From the NCBI GenBank assembly GCA_963783335.1, contig CAWAND010000010.1, positions 372,001 to 436,000 of the forward strand: a stretch of DNA of 64,000 bases. Reading direction: 5' to 3'. Shown piece by piece: positions 37,501 to 45,249 of the stretch; within the stretch, counting starts at the first letter, position 1; every line of letters begins with the position of its first letter. A program made the position numbers and the translations under genes. Below the pieces are notes generated by a model, which saw only the letters and a program-made list of their open reading frames with translations, made no database searches and had not been told where the DNA came from. Source of the DNA: CAWAND01 sp963783335. GTDB lineage: Bacteria; Chloroflexota; Anaerolineae; Anaerolineales; E44-bin32.

Positions 37501-37885
37501 TGGCACGGCGTGCCCTCCGGAACCAGGGATGTTGATCGGATGTGTGGTTGACCACCAACTCGGTGACAACGCGGATTCCCCGCCGGTGAGCTTCTTTGAG
37601 AAACAACTTGAAATCTCTCAAGGTCCCATAGGACTCATGGACCTGCGTGTAGTCGGCGATATCGTAGCCATCGTCCTTCAGAGGGGAAGGATAGAAGGGC
37701 AGCAGCCACACGGCGGTTACGCCCAAGTCCTGCAGGTAGTCCAGCTTCTCCCGCAATCCCTTGAAGTCCCCTACGCCGTCGGCGTCGCTGTCGCTGAACG
37801 CGCGAACATGCAGCTCGTAAATGACGGCATCCTTGTACCAATCGGGGCCGGAGTCGAAGAGATTGGCCTCGGACCGATCAGGCAT
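34517..37885 (-). CDS. treS: Trehalose synthase fused to maltokinase
   Basis: 1122 residues. Residues about 10-550 are TreS (GH13): YKDAVIYELHVRAFSDSDAD, GVDGLRLDAVPYLYEREGTN, LLAEANQWP and FLRNHDELTLEMV. Residues about 640-1120 are the maltokinase Pep2: SFLPQQRWFGGKSREI at its N-terminus and the kinase loop CHGDYHLGQVLNTGKDFVI followed by IDFEGEPARPLTERR. One chain thus converts trehalose to maltose and phosphorylates it to maltose-1-phosphate, the GlgE substrate. The start at 37885 lies 11 bases past glgE, with GAAAGGAC upstream. Confidence 0.94.
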   Translation of the reverse strand: MPDRSEANLFDSGPDWYKDAVIYELHVRAFSDSDADGVGDFKGLREKLDYLQDLGVTAVWLLPFYPSPLKDDGYDIADYTQVHESYGTLRDFKLFLKEAHRRGIRVVTELVVNHTSDQHPWFRRARRASADSRWRDFYVWSDTPDRYQEARIIFKDFEASNWTWDRKAGAYFWHRFYSHQPDLNFDNPEVHQAIMKAMDFWLDLGVDGLRLDAVPYLYEREGTNCENLPETHEFLRTLRKRVDENYGDRMLLAEANQWPEDSVAYFGKGDECHMAFHFPLMPRLFMAVQLEDRFPVIDILEQTPDIPQSSQWAIFLRNHDELTLEMVTDEERDYMVRAYAQDQQARLNLGIRRRLAPLLGNNRRKIELMNGLLFSLPGTPVLYYGDEIGMGDNIYLGDRNGVRTPMQWSSDRNAGFSRANPQQLFLPVIIDPEYHFETVNVEAQQNNAHSLLWWTKRLIALRKRYRAFGRGDIRFLQPDNRKVLAFTRSYEDELVLVVCNLSRFTQFVELDLSSFNGMVPIELFGRTRFPPIGELPYFVTLGPHSFYWFSLEQPRVDGEPVALSTVEEGIPELAVSDSWQTILKPRLHARLETYLSSFLPQQRWFGGKSREIRSISLRDDIPFHADGQTARWVLVDVDYVDGDPETYAVPLIFAGDERATSIGRHTPHLVLVRTVSKSADQTGVVFDALRDPSFATSLLDTIQHRRRAKDGEGDIFGTPTAHFAALRGPESEPLEPQFPRAEQSNSSVVFGDRLILKVFRRMDMGLNPDLEIGRFLTARRFPHIAPLAGALEYQSGRGEPATLGLVQGYVPNHGDAWQFSLDFLGRFFEDVLAQPNEGDGMPWIPSDRHLLEYVDDDLPQEAKASIGTYLDSAQLLGKRTAELHLALTSEPDDPAFAPEPLTRLKQRALYQSMRSSARLSFQMLRKAARTMPEELGDLARQVAGLEDIILDRFRQLAAHKIDACLIRCHGDYHLGQVLNTGKDFVIIDFEGEPARPLTERRLKRSPLRDVAGMIRSFHYAGYAALFNREMGGVRTEDQQVLEPWARYWGEWSTVAFLKSYLETANDAIFLPTSQEDLAIMLDAYRLDKAMYEIRYELDNRPGWLRIPLKGVLDMMSNISLRG

Positions 37886-37896
37886 ATCTGGTCCTT

Positions 37897-39891
37897 TCAA
37901 AGGTAGTACTCGAAATCTCTCTCGGTGCGGATTCGGCGGCGAATGCGGAAAACGTGGGCCGGGACAACGCCGGGGTCCAGCTGGACAAACGCCCTGTCCC
38001 CTTGCCACGCGTAGCGCGAATCGGTCAGCAGATCGTGGGCCTGGTAGGTCTCTCCCGGCTCGATGCTCATGGCCTGCAGATTGAGGTCAATCCAGCCAGC
38101 GTGGCTGTGATAGGGATCGAGGTTGACCACCACCAGGACGACATTGCTTCGATCCCTGGTGGACTTGCTGTAGCACACCATCTGCGGGTTGTCGATGGCA
38201 TGGAAGGTGAGCCGGCGATCACTGTGGAGCGCCGGGTTTTCCCGCCTGATCTGGTTGACCATGGCGATGAGATCGCGCATCGGCTGCGCTGACTGGCGAT
38301 CCCACACCCTGATCTGATATTTCTCGGAGTCAAGATACTCTTCGCTTCCAGGAGCCAGGTTGCGACTCTCCATCACCTCAAAGGCCGGACCGTAGATCCC
38401 GTAACTTGCTCCCAGAGTCGCCGCCAGAATGAGGCGGGCCACAAAAGCCGGCCGGCCGCCGGTCTGGAGATAGGCGGTCAGGATATCGGGTGTGTTGGGC
38501 CACAGATTGGGACGGAAGAACTCAGCCACCTCGGTTTGGGTGAGCTCTTCAAAGTACGCCTTGAGCTCCCAGGCGGTGTTGCGCCACGCGAAATACGTAT
38601 ACGACTGAGTGAATCCGGCTTTGGCCAAGCGGTACATGACTTTGGGCCGCGTGAAGGCTTCAGCCAGGAAGAGCACGTCGGGGTGTTCCGCTTTGACTCC
38701 GGCGATCAACCACTCCCAGAAGACAAAGGGCTTTGTATGCGGGTTGTCGACGCGAAAGATGCGTACGCCTTGGTCTACCCAGAAGAGGACGACGCGCTTG
38801 AGTTCTTCCCAAAGGCTTTGCCAGGCTTCGGTCTCGAAATCGAATGGATAGATATCCTCGTACTTCTTGGGAGGGTTTTCAGCGTATTGAATTGTGCCGT
38901 CGGGGCGCGTACGAAACCACTCTGGATGCTCCGTGACGTAGGGGTGGTCCGGCGAACATTGAAACGCCAAATCGAGGGCGATCTCCATCCCGTGCTGATC
39001 TGCGGCCTTGATCAGGTCTTTGAAACTGGTCAGTGACCCAAGCTGCGGATTGATCGCCATATGCCCGCCGTCCTGGCTGCCGATAGCCCAGGGACTCCCC
39101 AGGGCATCCGGTTTGGGGCTGGGGTCGTTGTTGGGCCCTTTCCTGTGCGTGGTGCCGATGGGATGAATCGGGGGCAGGTAGAGCACATCGAAACCCATCT
39201 CGGCCAGCTCCGGCAAACGGGCCTTGACATCTTCAAAGGTACCGTGACGGGCCGGATCATCCGAGGTTGACCGAGGGAACAGCTCGTACCACGCACCGTA
39301 GCCACCCCTCATCCGATCGACGATCACCTGCAAGTCCCGTTCGTAGCGTGTGGCGTGGCTTCGGTCGGGGAACCGCCCCACGCCATCGCGCAGGTCATCA
39401 CTGAGTGCCAGCTCAATCCGACGGGCAATCTTCTGATTTGATACCAGCGATTCAGACCAACGCTTGAGCTGATTTGCGTCATTGCCGGTGGCGCGCACTG
39501 CGGCTTCGGCGATCAGCGCTGCCCCCGTTTTCAGGTTGACTTCCACGTCCTGGCCGGCGTCGACTCTCTTGGCCAGGTCCACCTGCCAGGTGACGAAATC
39601 ATCCACCCAACCCTCAAGGCTGTACTCATAGATTCCCATCTCAGGCACCAAGAAATCGGCCTGCCAGCGATCGTTGCCCAGCGGCTGCATGGGGAGGCGC
39701 GACCAGGCCGAAGATGCGTCGGCCCGGCGAAAGAGCAATTGACACATGATGGCATCGTGTCCGTCGGCGAAGATGTCAGCTTCGACTTTGACCGTTTCGC
39801 CCACGGTTCGCTTAATCGGGTAACGGCCCGCATCGATCTCGGGCGCCACCTTCTGGATCACGACCCGCCGGCGGCCGTCGTCTGGTTTCAT
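37897..39891 (-). CDS. glgE: Maltose-1-phosphate maltosyltransferase
   Basis: 664 residues from the ATG at 39891, chosen because family members begin shortly before VVIQKVAPEIDAGRYPIKR; ATGs at 39936 and beyond are possible. GlgE features: YGAWYELFPRS, LYLPPIHPIGTTHRKG with NNDPSPKPDALGSPWAIGS, RIFRVDNPHTKPFVFWEWLI (nucleophile Asp) and LFLAEAFTRPKVMYRLAKAG. It extends alpha-1,4-glucan using maltose-1-phosphate. First gene of the operon with treS-maltokinase and glgB. Confidence 0.93.
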   Translation of the reverse strand: MKPDDGRRRVVIQKVAPEIDAGRYPIKRTVGETVKVEADIFADGHDAIMCQLLFRRADASSAWSRLPMQPLGNDRWQADFLVPEMGIYEYSLEGWVDDFVTWQVDLAKRVDAGQDVEVNLKTGAALIAEAAVRATGNDANQLKRWSESLVSNQKIARRIELALSDDLRDGVGRFPDRSHATRYERDLQVIVDRMRGGYGAWYELFPRSTSDDPARHGTFEDVKARLPELAEMGFDVLYLPPIHPIGTTHRKGPNNDPSPKPDALGSPWAIGSQDGGHMAINPQLGSLTSFKDLIKAADQHGMEIALDLAFQCSPDHPYVTEHPEWFRTRPDGTIQYAENPPKKYEDIYPFDFETEAWQSLWEELKRVVLFWVDQGVRIFRVDNPHTKPFVFWEWLIAGVKAEHPDVLFLAEAFTRPKVMYRLAKAGFTQSYTYFAWRNTAWELKAYFEELTQTEVAEFFRPNLWPNTPDILTAYLQTGGRPAFVARLILAATLGASYGIYGPAFEVMESRNLAPGSEEYLDSEKYQIRVWDRQSAQPMRDLIAMVNQIRRENPALHSDRRLTFHAIDNPQMVCYSKSTRDRSNVVLVVVNLDPYHSHAGWIDLNLQAMSIEPGETYQAHDLLTDSRYAWQGDRAFVQLDPGVVPAHVFRIRRRIRTERDFEYYL

Positions 39892-40133
39892 GTCCTGAAT
39901 GGCTCCATGATAGGTCGACTGATCTCCAGTCGACATTGTGCCCGGCCCCGAGCAATCTCGCGCAGGCACGAGTGTCCAATGAAGCAGTTCTGTGGCGCGG
40001 CTTCCCAGTCTGGCTGCTTAAGGATAACAAGAACCGGCCCAGGCGCGCCACAATTCCGGGGCTGACCTGTGCGGATTGGCCTCCCGATTTGAACACAACT
40101 GCGGGCGGAGTAAGGTTCGTTCCTACGGCTGAG

Positions 40134-42503
40134 TCATGCCCTGTCAGGGATGGGCTCGTCGGGCGCGCGAAACCGCAGCAGCCGCAGCGCGTTGGCCACC
40201 ACGACCAGCGTGCTGCCCTCGTGAAAGACGATTGCCGGACCGATCGACGCCCAGCCGAACAGCGCCGATGGGATGAGAACCGCGATCACCCCCAGGGCGA
40301 TAAGCACATTCTGCTGAATGATGCGCCGGGCCTGCCGGCCAAGCGCCAATGCCATGGGGAGTTTGCTCAAATCATCGGCCATAAGGGCCACATCGGCGGA
40401 CTCGAGGGCGACGTCGGTCCCGGCGCCTCCCATGGCGATCCCCAGCGTGGCTTGCGCCATGGCGGGGGCATCGTTGACGCCGTCACCGACCATGGCCACC
40501 GCCACATGAGACTCCGCCAGCTGACGCACGGTCTCGACCTTGTCCTCAGGCAGCAACCCCGAGCGGAAACTGGTCAGCCCGAGCTCATCGGCGACAGCCT
40601 GAGCCACGCGGGCATGATCGCCGGTCAGCATGACCAGCTCCTTGATGCCGATGTCCCGCAAACGGGCCATCACCTGCTGCGCTTCCGGTCGGGGCGAATC
40701 ACGCAATCCCAACAGCCCCGCCAGTTGGCTGCCTTGAGAAATCAGGACGACGGATTTCCCTTGCGATTCAAGGGCTTCAATTCGGTCGGCGACGGATAGG
40801 GGGATCTCGAATTGGCGTCCTTCAAACAGATCCGGGTTGCCCAAGAGCACCTGATTGCCATTCACCTTGGCTCGGACGCCCCGGCCGCCGATGGTCTCGA
40901 CGTCGGAGGCCGCGGGAATGTCGATGGCTTGCGACTCAGCGTGCTCGGCGATGGCCCTCGCCAGCGGGTGCGTGAGATTGATTTCGACAGCCCCCGCCAA
41001 GGACATCAGCCCCGCCTCATCCCAACCCTCAAACGGAACAACGTCGGAAACGACGGGGCGGCCCAAGGTCAGCGTGCCGGTCTTGTCAAAGGCGATGGCA
41101 TCCACCTGGCCCAGGTGTTCAAGATGCACTCCGCCCTTGACCAGGACGCCCGTGCCTGCCGCGCGAGCCACGCCGGAGAGCACAGCCGATGGCGTCGAGA
41201 TCGCCAGCGCGCAGGGTGAAGCCGCCACCAGCAGCGTCATGGCCCGCAGGAAGGCTTCTTCCAAGGGCAGCCATCCCACCAGGGGCGGGATGCCGATGGT
41301 CAGGGCGACCGTCGCCAGGACCGCTGGCACGTACACGCGACTGAAACGTTCCGTCAGCCGCTGGGTGGGGGATTTCTGAGTTTGGGCCTCTTCGACCATT
41401 TGCACAACGCGCGCCAGAGTGGAGTCCTTGGCCAGTTTGGTGACTTCGACCACCAATGCCGCCTGCCCGTTGATTGAACCGGCGAACACAGCCTCCCCCA
41501 CGCCGCGGTCAACCGGCTGGCTTTCTCCCGTGATCGGGCTCTGATCGATGGCTGACACGCCTTCCAGCACCTCGCCGTCGACAGGAATGCGTTCGCCGGG
41601 ACGAACCACAACCCGGTCACCCCGCAGCAAGTCTTCCACGCGGCGCTCGAACTCTTCTCCGTTCCGCCGCACGCGTGCCGTGCGCGGCGCCAGATCCCCG
41701 AGAGCCTGGATGTTGCGGCGGGCGCGTCCCATGGCCTCGCGCTCCAGCGCGTGTCCCAGGCTGAACAGGAACAACAGAAAAGCTCCCTCCGCCCACCGGC
41801 CGAGGAGAGCGGCTCCCACAGCTGCCACCACCATCAAGAAGTCGATGTCGAAACGGAGATGGAAGGCTGCTGCCAGGCCATGACGGGACGTGTCCAAGCC
41901 ACCCGCCAGGTAGGCCAACAGGAAGAAGATCAGGGCCACCGTCGGGGAGACTCCGAAGACGAATTGACCGAGGAGCCCCATGCCCAACATCAGACCGGCG
42001 GTCAAGCTCAACGCCAGCTGCCAGTGGTTCCTCAGCCAGGAGTCGGGCTCGGGAGGCGCTTCGAACGTGTAGCCCATCCAATCCACCCGGTCGGATATGG
42101 CATCCAGACTCAACTCGGACGTATCGAACTCCAGGCGCATCTTCTCGGCCGCGTAGCTGACGGATACATTGACCATGCCCGGCATGCGCCCCAGGATGTG
42201 CTCAAGACTTGCAGCGCAGTCGGCGCAGTCCATTCCCCGAACGTGAACGGTTGTATGCCGGAACTGGCGGCTGATCTCGGCGCCGGCATCTTGTGCCAGC
42301 CGCTGCACTCGATCGAGCGACACCAAGTTGGGCAGGTAGTGCAGGCATAGGGCCGCCTGTCCATCCTGGCGTTCGATGTGAACGCGTTCGATACCACGAT
42401 TGCCCTCGAGCGACTCGCGGAGCCGGGTCACGCACTGGTCCCGCTCGTCCTCGACTTCGGGGAGCAGCACCGGCAGTTCGAGGCGTATGTGCTCCTCAGC
42501 CAT
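40134..42503 (-). CDS. P1B-type heavy-metal ATPase with an SPC motif
   Basis: 789 residues. An N-terminal degenerate HMA-like domain is followed by a second one with C93 and C96 (GMDCADCAAS). The membrane helix that defines specificity reads AASPCALAIS: Ser-Pro-Cys, not the Cys-Pro-Cys of copper/zinc pumps. Phosphorylation loop AFDKTGTLTLG and GDGVNDAPAM are intact, and the last helices contain FHEGSTLVVVANALRLL. SPC plus HEGxT is the P1B-4 signature (Co2+, Zn2+ or Fe2+ export). The start overlaps the methyltransferase-like stop by 8 bases; the CzrA-like repressor two genes upstream supports Zn/Co efflux. Confidence 0.88.
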   Translation of the reverse strand: MAEEHIRLELPVLLPEVEDERDQCVTRLRESLEGNRGIERVHIERQDGQAALCLHYLPNLVSLDRVQRLAQDAGAEISRQFRHTTVHVRGMDCADCAASLEHILGRMPGMVNVSVSYAAEKMRLEFDTSELSLDAISDRVDWMGYTFEAPPEPDSWLRNHWQLALSLTAGLMLGMGLLGQFVFGVSPTVALIFFLLAYLAGGLDTSRHGLAAAFHLRFDIDFLMVVAAVGAALLGRWAEGAFLLFLFSLGHALEREAMGRARRNIQALGDLAPRTARVRRNGEEFERRVEDLLRGDRVVVRPGERIPVDGEVLEGVSAIDQSPITGESQPVDRGVGEAVFAGSINGQAALVVEVTKLAKDSTLARVVQMVEEAQTQKSPTQRLTERFSRVYVPAVLATVALTIGIPPLVGWLPLEEAFLRAMTLLVAASPCALAISTPSAVLSGVARAAGTGVLVKGGVHLEHLGQVDAIAFDKTGTLTLGRPVVSDVVPFEGWDEAGLMSLAGAVEINLTHPLARAIAEHAESQAIDIPAASDVETIGGRGVRAKVNGNQVLLGNPDLFEGRQFEIPLSVADRIEALESQGKSVVLISQGSQLAGLLGLRDSPRPEAQQVMARLRDIGIKELVMLTGDHARVAQAVADELGLTSFRSGLLPEDKVETVRQLAESHVAVAMVGDGVNDAPAMAQATLGIAMGGAGTDVALESADVALMADDLSKLPMALALGRQARRIIQQNVLIALGVIAVLIPSALFGWASIGPAIVFHEGSTLVVVANALRLLRFRAPDEPIPDRA

Positions 42504-43086
42504 CCACGGTCTCCTCACCAATCTTCAGCTCCGAAGGCCAGCCAAAGTACCTCGGCACGCGCTCCGCATAGATCCTGTAGCTGTCACCGTGTGTGCGGGC
42601 CAGGAACGCCTCCTCGATTGAGACGTAGCTGGCGAAAAGCGCCCAGAAGATGGCAGTTAGGACCAAGCCCAACGCCGAGCCGCCAATCCATGCCACACCG
42701 AGCGTGGCCAGAGCCCAGCCAACGTTCTGGGGGTTGCGGCTCCAACGGTAAATTCCACCCGAGACCAGGCGGTTGGTGGAACGGCCCGACATGAGGTCGA
42801 AGGAGCGGAAACTGACGACAGCGAGCGCGGCCATGGCCAACCCGCCTGCGACCAGCGGCAGCCCCACGATCCAGCGGATCGGGGTCGATGTCCCCAACGG
42901 CCAAATCTCAAGCAGCGCGCTGGTGACAATCAGCGCCAAGTGCAGGCCATACAAGCCCCACACGGCAGCCACCGTGCCCCGGCGGAGTCGATCCGTCTCT
43001 CCATAGTCCCGGCGGACGGCGAGAATGATCAACCCACCGGCCAGGGCCATCACCAGGGTGCCGCTTATGACAACTTTCACAATCAT
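42496..43086 (-). CDS. Isoprenylcysteine-methyltransferase-like membrane protein
   Basis: 196 residues with five hydrophobic segments. The C-terminal half carries the ICMT/PEMT signature: VSGGIYRWSRNPQNVGWALA, followed by IEEAFLARTHGDSYRIYAERVPRYFGW, with the conserved Glu pair and Arg-Val-Pro-Arg-Tyr tail that bind S-adenosylmethionine. The bacterial substrate is unknown; these genes often sit beside metal-efflux genes. It is between the ArsR-type regulator and the P-type ATPase, and overlaps the latter, so it belongs to the metal-responsive operon. Confidence 0.8.
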   Translation of the reverse strand: MIVKVVISGTLVMALAGGLIILAVRRDYGETDRLRRGTVAAVWGLYGLHLALIVTSALLEIWPLGTSTPIRWIVGLPLVAGGLAMAALAVVSFRSFDLMSGRSTNRLVSGGIYRWSRNPQNVGWALATLGVAWIGGSALGLVLTAIFWALFASYVSIEEAFLARTHGDSYRIYAERVPRYFGWPSELKIGEETVDG

Positions 43087-43110
43087 GCTCTTGGTTTCCC
43101 TTTCGTACCG

Positions 43111-43407
43111 TCAGCCATGCCGCACATGATCCAAACCGAGCCGGAACAGGGCCTCGATGTGATCGTCATCCAGGCTGTAGAAGACCTGCCGGCCGTCTTT
43201 GCGCCCGCGAACAAGTCGCATTTGGCGCAGGCCGCGCAGGTGATGTGACACTGCCAATTCGCTGATTCCCACCGCATCCGCCAGGGAGCTCACATTCATC
43301 TCGCCCTCGACCAGGGTCGAAACGATCCGCACGCGGCTGGTGTCGCTCAGCGCCCTGAACAACTCGGCCAGATAGGCGGCCGAATCCTCATCCAACCTGT
43401 CACCCAT
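43111..43407 (-). CDS. ArsR/SmtB repressor with a CzrA-type Zn/Co site
   Basis: 98 residues from ATG 43407, with a GGGGAGGGAG stretch upstream. The winged helix (about 15-80) includes SSLADAVGISELAVSHHLRGL. There are no Cys residues, so the alpha-3 site of ArsR or CadC is absent. The last helix has D81-x-H83-x(10)-H94-x2-H97, the exact spacing of the CzrA/SmtB alpha-5 Zn/Co site. It should repress the operon by binding the palindrome upstream and release when metal binds. It is the first gene of the repressor, methyltransferase, P1B-4 pump operon. Confidence 0.9.
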   Translation of the reverse strand: MGDRLDEDSAAYLAELFRALSDTSRVRIVSTLVEGEMNVSSLADAVGISELAVSHHLRGLRQMRLVRGRKDGRQVFYSLDDDHIEALFRLGLDHVRHG

Positions 43408-43434
43408 CGGCCACTCCCTCCCCTCTGAAAGGCT

Positions 43435-43460
43435 AATATATGAATAGGTATTCATATATT
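43435..43460 (-). promoter_or_regulatory. ArsR/SmtB-type 12-2-12 operator
   Basis: A perfect inverted repeat: AATATATGAATA, GG, TATTCATATATT. It contains the family core TGAA-N6-TTCA. It begins 5 bases past the -10 box and ends 27 bases before the repressor ATG, so bound repressor would cover the transcript start. Confidence 0.93.
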
Positions 43461-43465
43461 GAGGT

Positions 43466-43494
43466 ATTGTAGGACGGACCTTCCCTAGTGTCAA
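43466..43494 (-). promoter_or_regulatory. Sigma-70 promoter of the metal-efflux operon
   Basis: On the minus strand: TTGACA (43494-43489), a 17-base spacer and TACAAT (43471-43466). It points into the operator and the repressor gene. Confidence 0.93.
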
Positions 43495-43748
43495 GTAAGG
43501 TCAAGCGGCACGGGCGACGGAGCTTGCAGGAACCGGTTGGCGCTGCCCGGGGCACGCGTTGCCATGCTCGGCATAAGCGGGCACCGCAGCCGGCTGCCAA
43601 ACCCGATCCGCGGAGATGATAGCCAGCACTCTTGGCCCGCTTCCGGACCCGCGCGCAGCGGCTTCGGTGTGAGCCTGGTCCGGTGCCAAACGGGGCGAGA
43701 TGTACTCTTGGCGGTTAGTGTGTTGTTGGCGGCTTGGAGAGACGGTTT
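43495..43748. other. Non-coding stretch upstream of the metal operon
   Basis: About 250 bases between the operon promoter and the stop of the methyltransferase gene. An open frame on the plus strand (43537-43896) runs antisense into that gene and has no ribosome site or family resemblance. I see no convincing gene, terminator or RNA here. Confidence 0.5.
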
Positions 43749-44444
43749 TCATCCAGTGCCGTCGGCGGGGCGGGTCCACACACCGGTACATTCGGGGACA
43801 AGACGCATACCGGCCGCCCGGACACGGTCTCCCATCTCATCGCCGAAGAAGAACCGCATCAGGCGCTCGGCCTGTGCCACGTCCGGGAACAGATAGTCCG
43901 TTCGCACCCACTGGCGGGAAAATCCGTGCTCAACCTCCAGCCACTGGTAGTAATCCGCCAACGGTTGGGTCGGCGCCAAGGGCGCCTCCCGGCCGGTCCC
44001 CAGCGTTTCAATCACGGCCAGCCTGCCGCCAGGTCGAACGATGCGCAGCATTTCCTGCAGAGCGCCCCCGATTTCCCGGGACCAACTGTCCGGAAACCAG
44101 GCAACGGAATGGCCCAAGCTCCAGCCCGCCACCACCAGGTCGGCGCACGCCGACCGAAATGGCAATTGGCGGTTGTCGGCGGCCGCCCAGGCGATCCCGC
44201 CCGGGACCACCTCAGCCGCCGTGCGCAGCATGGGGAGCGAGCGGTCCGAGGCCGCTATGCTGCGGACTTCGCCGACCAGCTGTCGGGCTACGCGCCCGGT
44301 CCCGGTGCCGATGTCAAGAACACGCCCACCCCCCGTCGGCAGCAGCCGGCGCAGCGCATTGGCCAGATTCGACTGGTAATCCTCATGCGCAACAAGGGCC
44401 TGGTAGGTGTCTGGATGCTGACGATAGATGGTCTTAAAGTCCAT
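43749..44444 (-). CDS. Class I SAM-dependent methyltransferase
   Basis: 231 residues from ATG 44444. The SAM-binding motif I is VLDIGTGTGRVARQLV, motif II SIAASDRSLPMLRTA, and the motif IV region DLVVAGWSLGHSVAW is followed by LRIVRPGGRLAVIETLG. This is the methyltransferase-11-like fold for small molecules. The substrate is unknown. It has 95 bases between it and the next gene upstream, and no close functional neighbour. Confidence 0.8.
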   Translation of the reverse strand: MDFKTIYRQHPDTYQALVAHEDYQSNLANALRRLLPTGGGRVLDIGTGTGRVARQLVGEVRSIAASDRSLPMLRTAAEVVPGGIAWAAADNRQLPFRSACADLVVAGWSLGHSVAWFPDSWSREIGGALQEMLRIVRPGGRLAVIETLGTGREAPLAPTQPLADYYQWLEVEHGFSRQWVRTDYLFPDVAQAERLMRFFFGDEMGDRVRAAGMRLVPECTGVWTRPADGTG

Positions 44445-44539
44445 TGGCCTCAAGATCCTGTCTTTCCTTGACGCCTAGGGGCAGAAGACACCAGGTCAGT
44501 CGACTGACACGGCGCAATGCCTCCGGCCCCTTCGATCCA

Positions 44540-45115
44540 TCAGGTGGCATCTTGGTCGAGACCGGACAACAACCTGTCCAAGTACGTGGTGTCCCGATTG
44601 GGCAATTCAGGATCTACCCGAGAAGCCTCTTCATAGAAATGGCGGCTTCCCCGTCCCATGACCCGCCCCCTCTGAGTGTGCTGATCGATGGCATAGTCCG
44701 GTATCTCCGGCACCATTTGCTCGTTGGCTGCGCCGCGCGTCACCCATACTGTCATCTCATCACTTGAGCGGTCCTTGAAACGGGTGCTCAGATAGCGGAC
44801 GGCGTGCACGGCGAACAGAGTCCTGTCGGCCCGGCCGCGCTCGAGCGCGAGATGAAACCGGTCCAAGGTATCGATCAGCAGCGGCGCATTCAGGTCACCC
44901 CAGCCGATGTCCTCCACACTGATGACTTTGAGCCGCTCCCAGAGTTTGGCTTCCAACTCGGAGCTGGTGTCGATCATCTCGTGGGCCAGCTTGACGGCGT
45001 TCTCGACTTCTCCTCGCCGGATTTCCTTCTGGAGAGCTGATATGACCTCATCGGCCTGGAGGCCGCTGCTTGTGGTCACGTTCACCCACGGGTCAAGACT
45101 CACGTCACGCGTCAT
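44540..45115 (-). CDS. Stand-alone homologue of the RarA/MgsA C-terminal domain
   Basis: 191 residues from ATG 45115 with AAGGAAG upstream. Residues about 24-90 (VISALQKEIRRGEVENAVKL, then LKVISVEDIGWGDLNAPLLI) match the pattern of the C-terminal helical domain of RarA, in particular the SEDIG motif. The AAA+ ATPase part is absent, and no Walker motifs are present. In RarA this domain drives tetramerisation, so this protein may be a partner or a diverged scaffold. Moderate confidence; function unknown. Confidence 0.5.
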   Translation of the reverse strand: MTRDVSLDPWVNVTTSSGLQADEVISALQKEIRRGEVENAVKLAHEMIDTSSELEAKLWERLKVISVEDIGWGDLNAPLLIDTLDRFHLALERGRADRTLFAVHAVRYLSTRFKDRSSDEMTVWVTRGAANEQMVPEIPDYAIDQHTQRGRVMGRGSRHFYEEASRVDPELPNRDTTYLDRLLSGLDQDAT

Positions 45116-45249
45116 CCTGCGGCTTCCTTTCTCTGTCGGCTGGGGCACTATGCGCGCGGCCCGGATCTCGTGCGCCCATCCCGCTGCTTCAGCTCCGATC
45201 TCCTGCCGGGGGTGGGCGCATGCCGTGCCACCCGGGGTTTCAGCCGAGC

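Noticed and set aside
43065..43082. TTATGAC-AACT-TTCACAA, similar to the Rex/CRP-like palindrome
   Set aside because: It has two mismatches and lies inside the first codons of the methyltransferase-like gene, unlike the six intergenic sites; probably chance.
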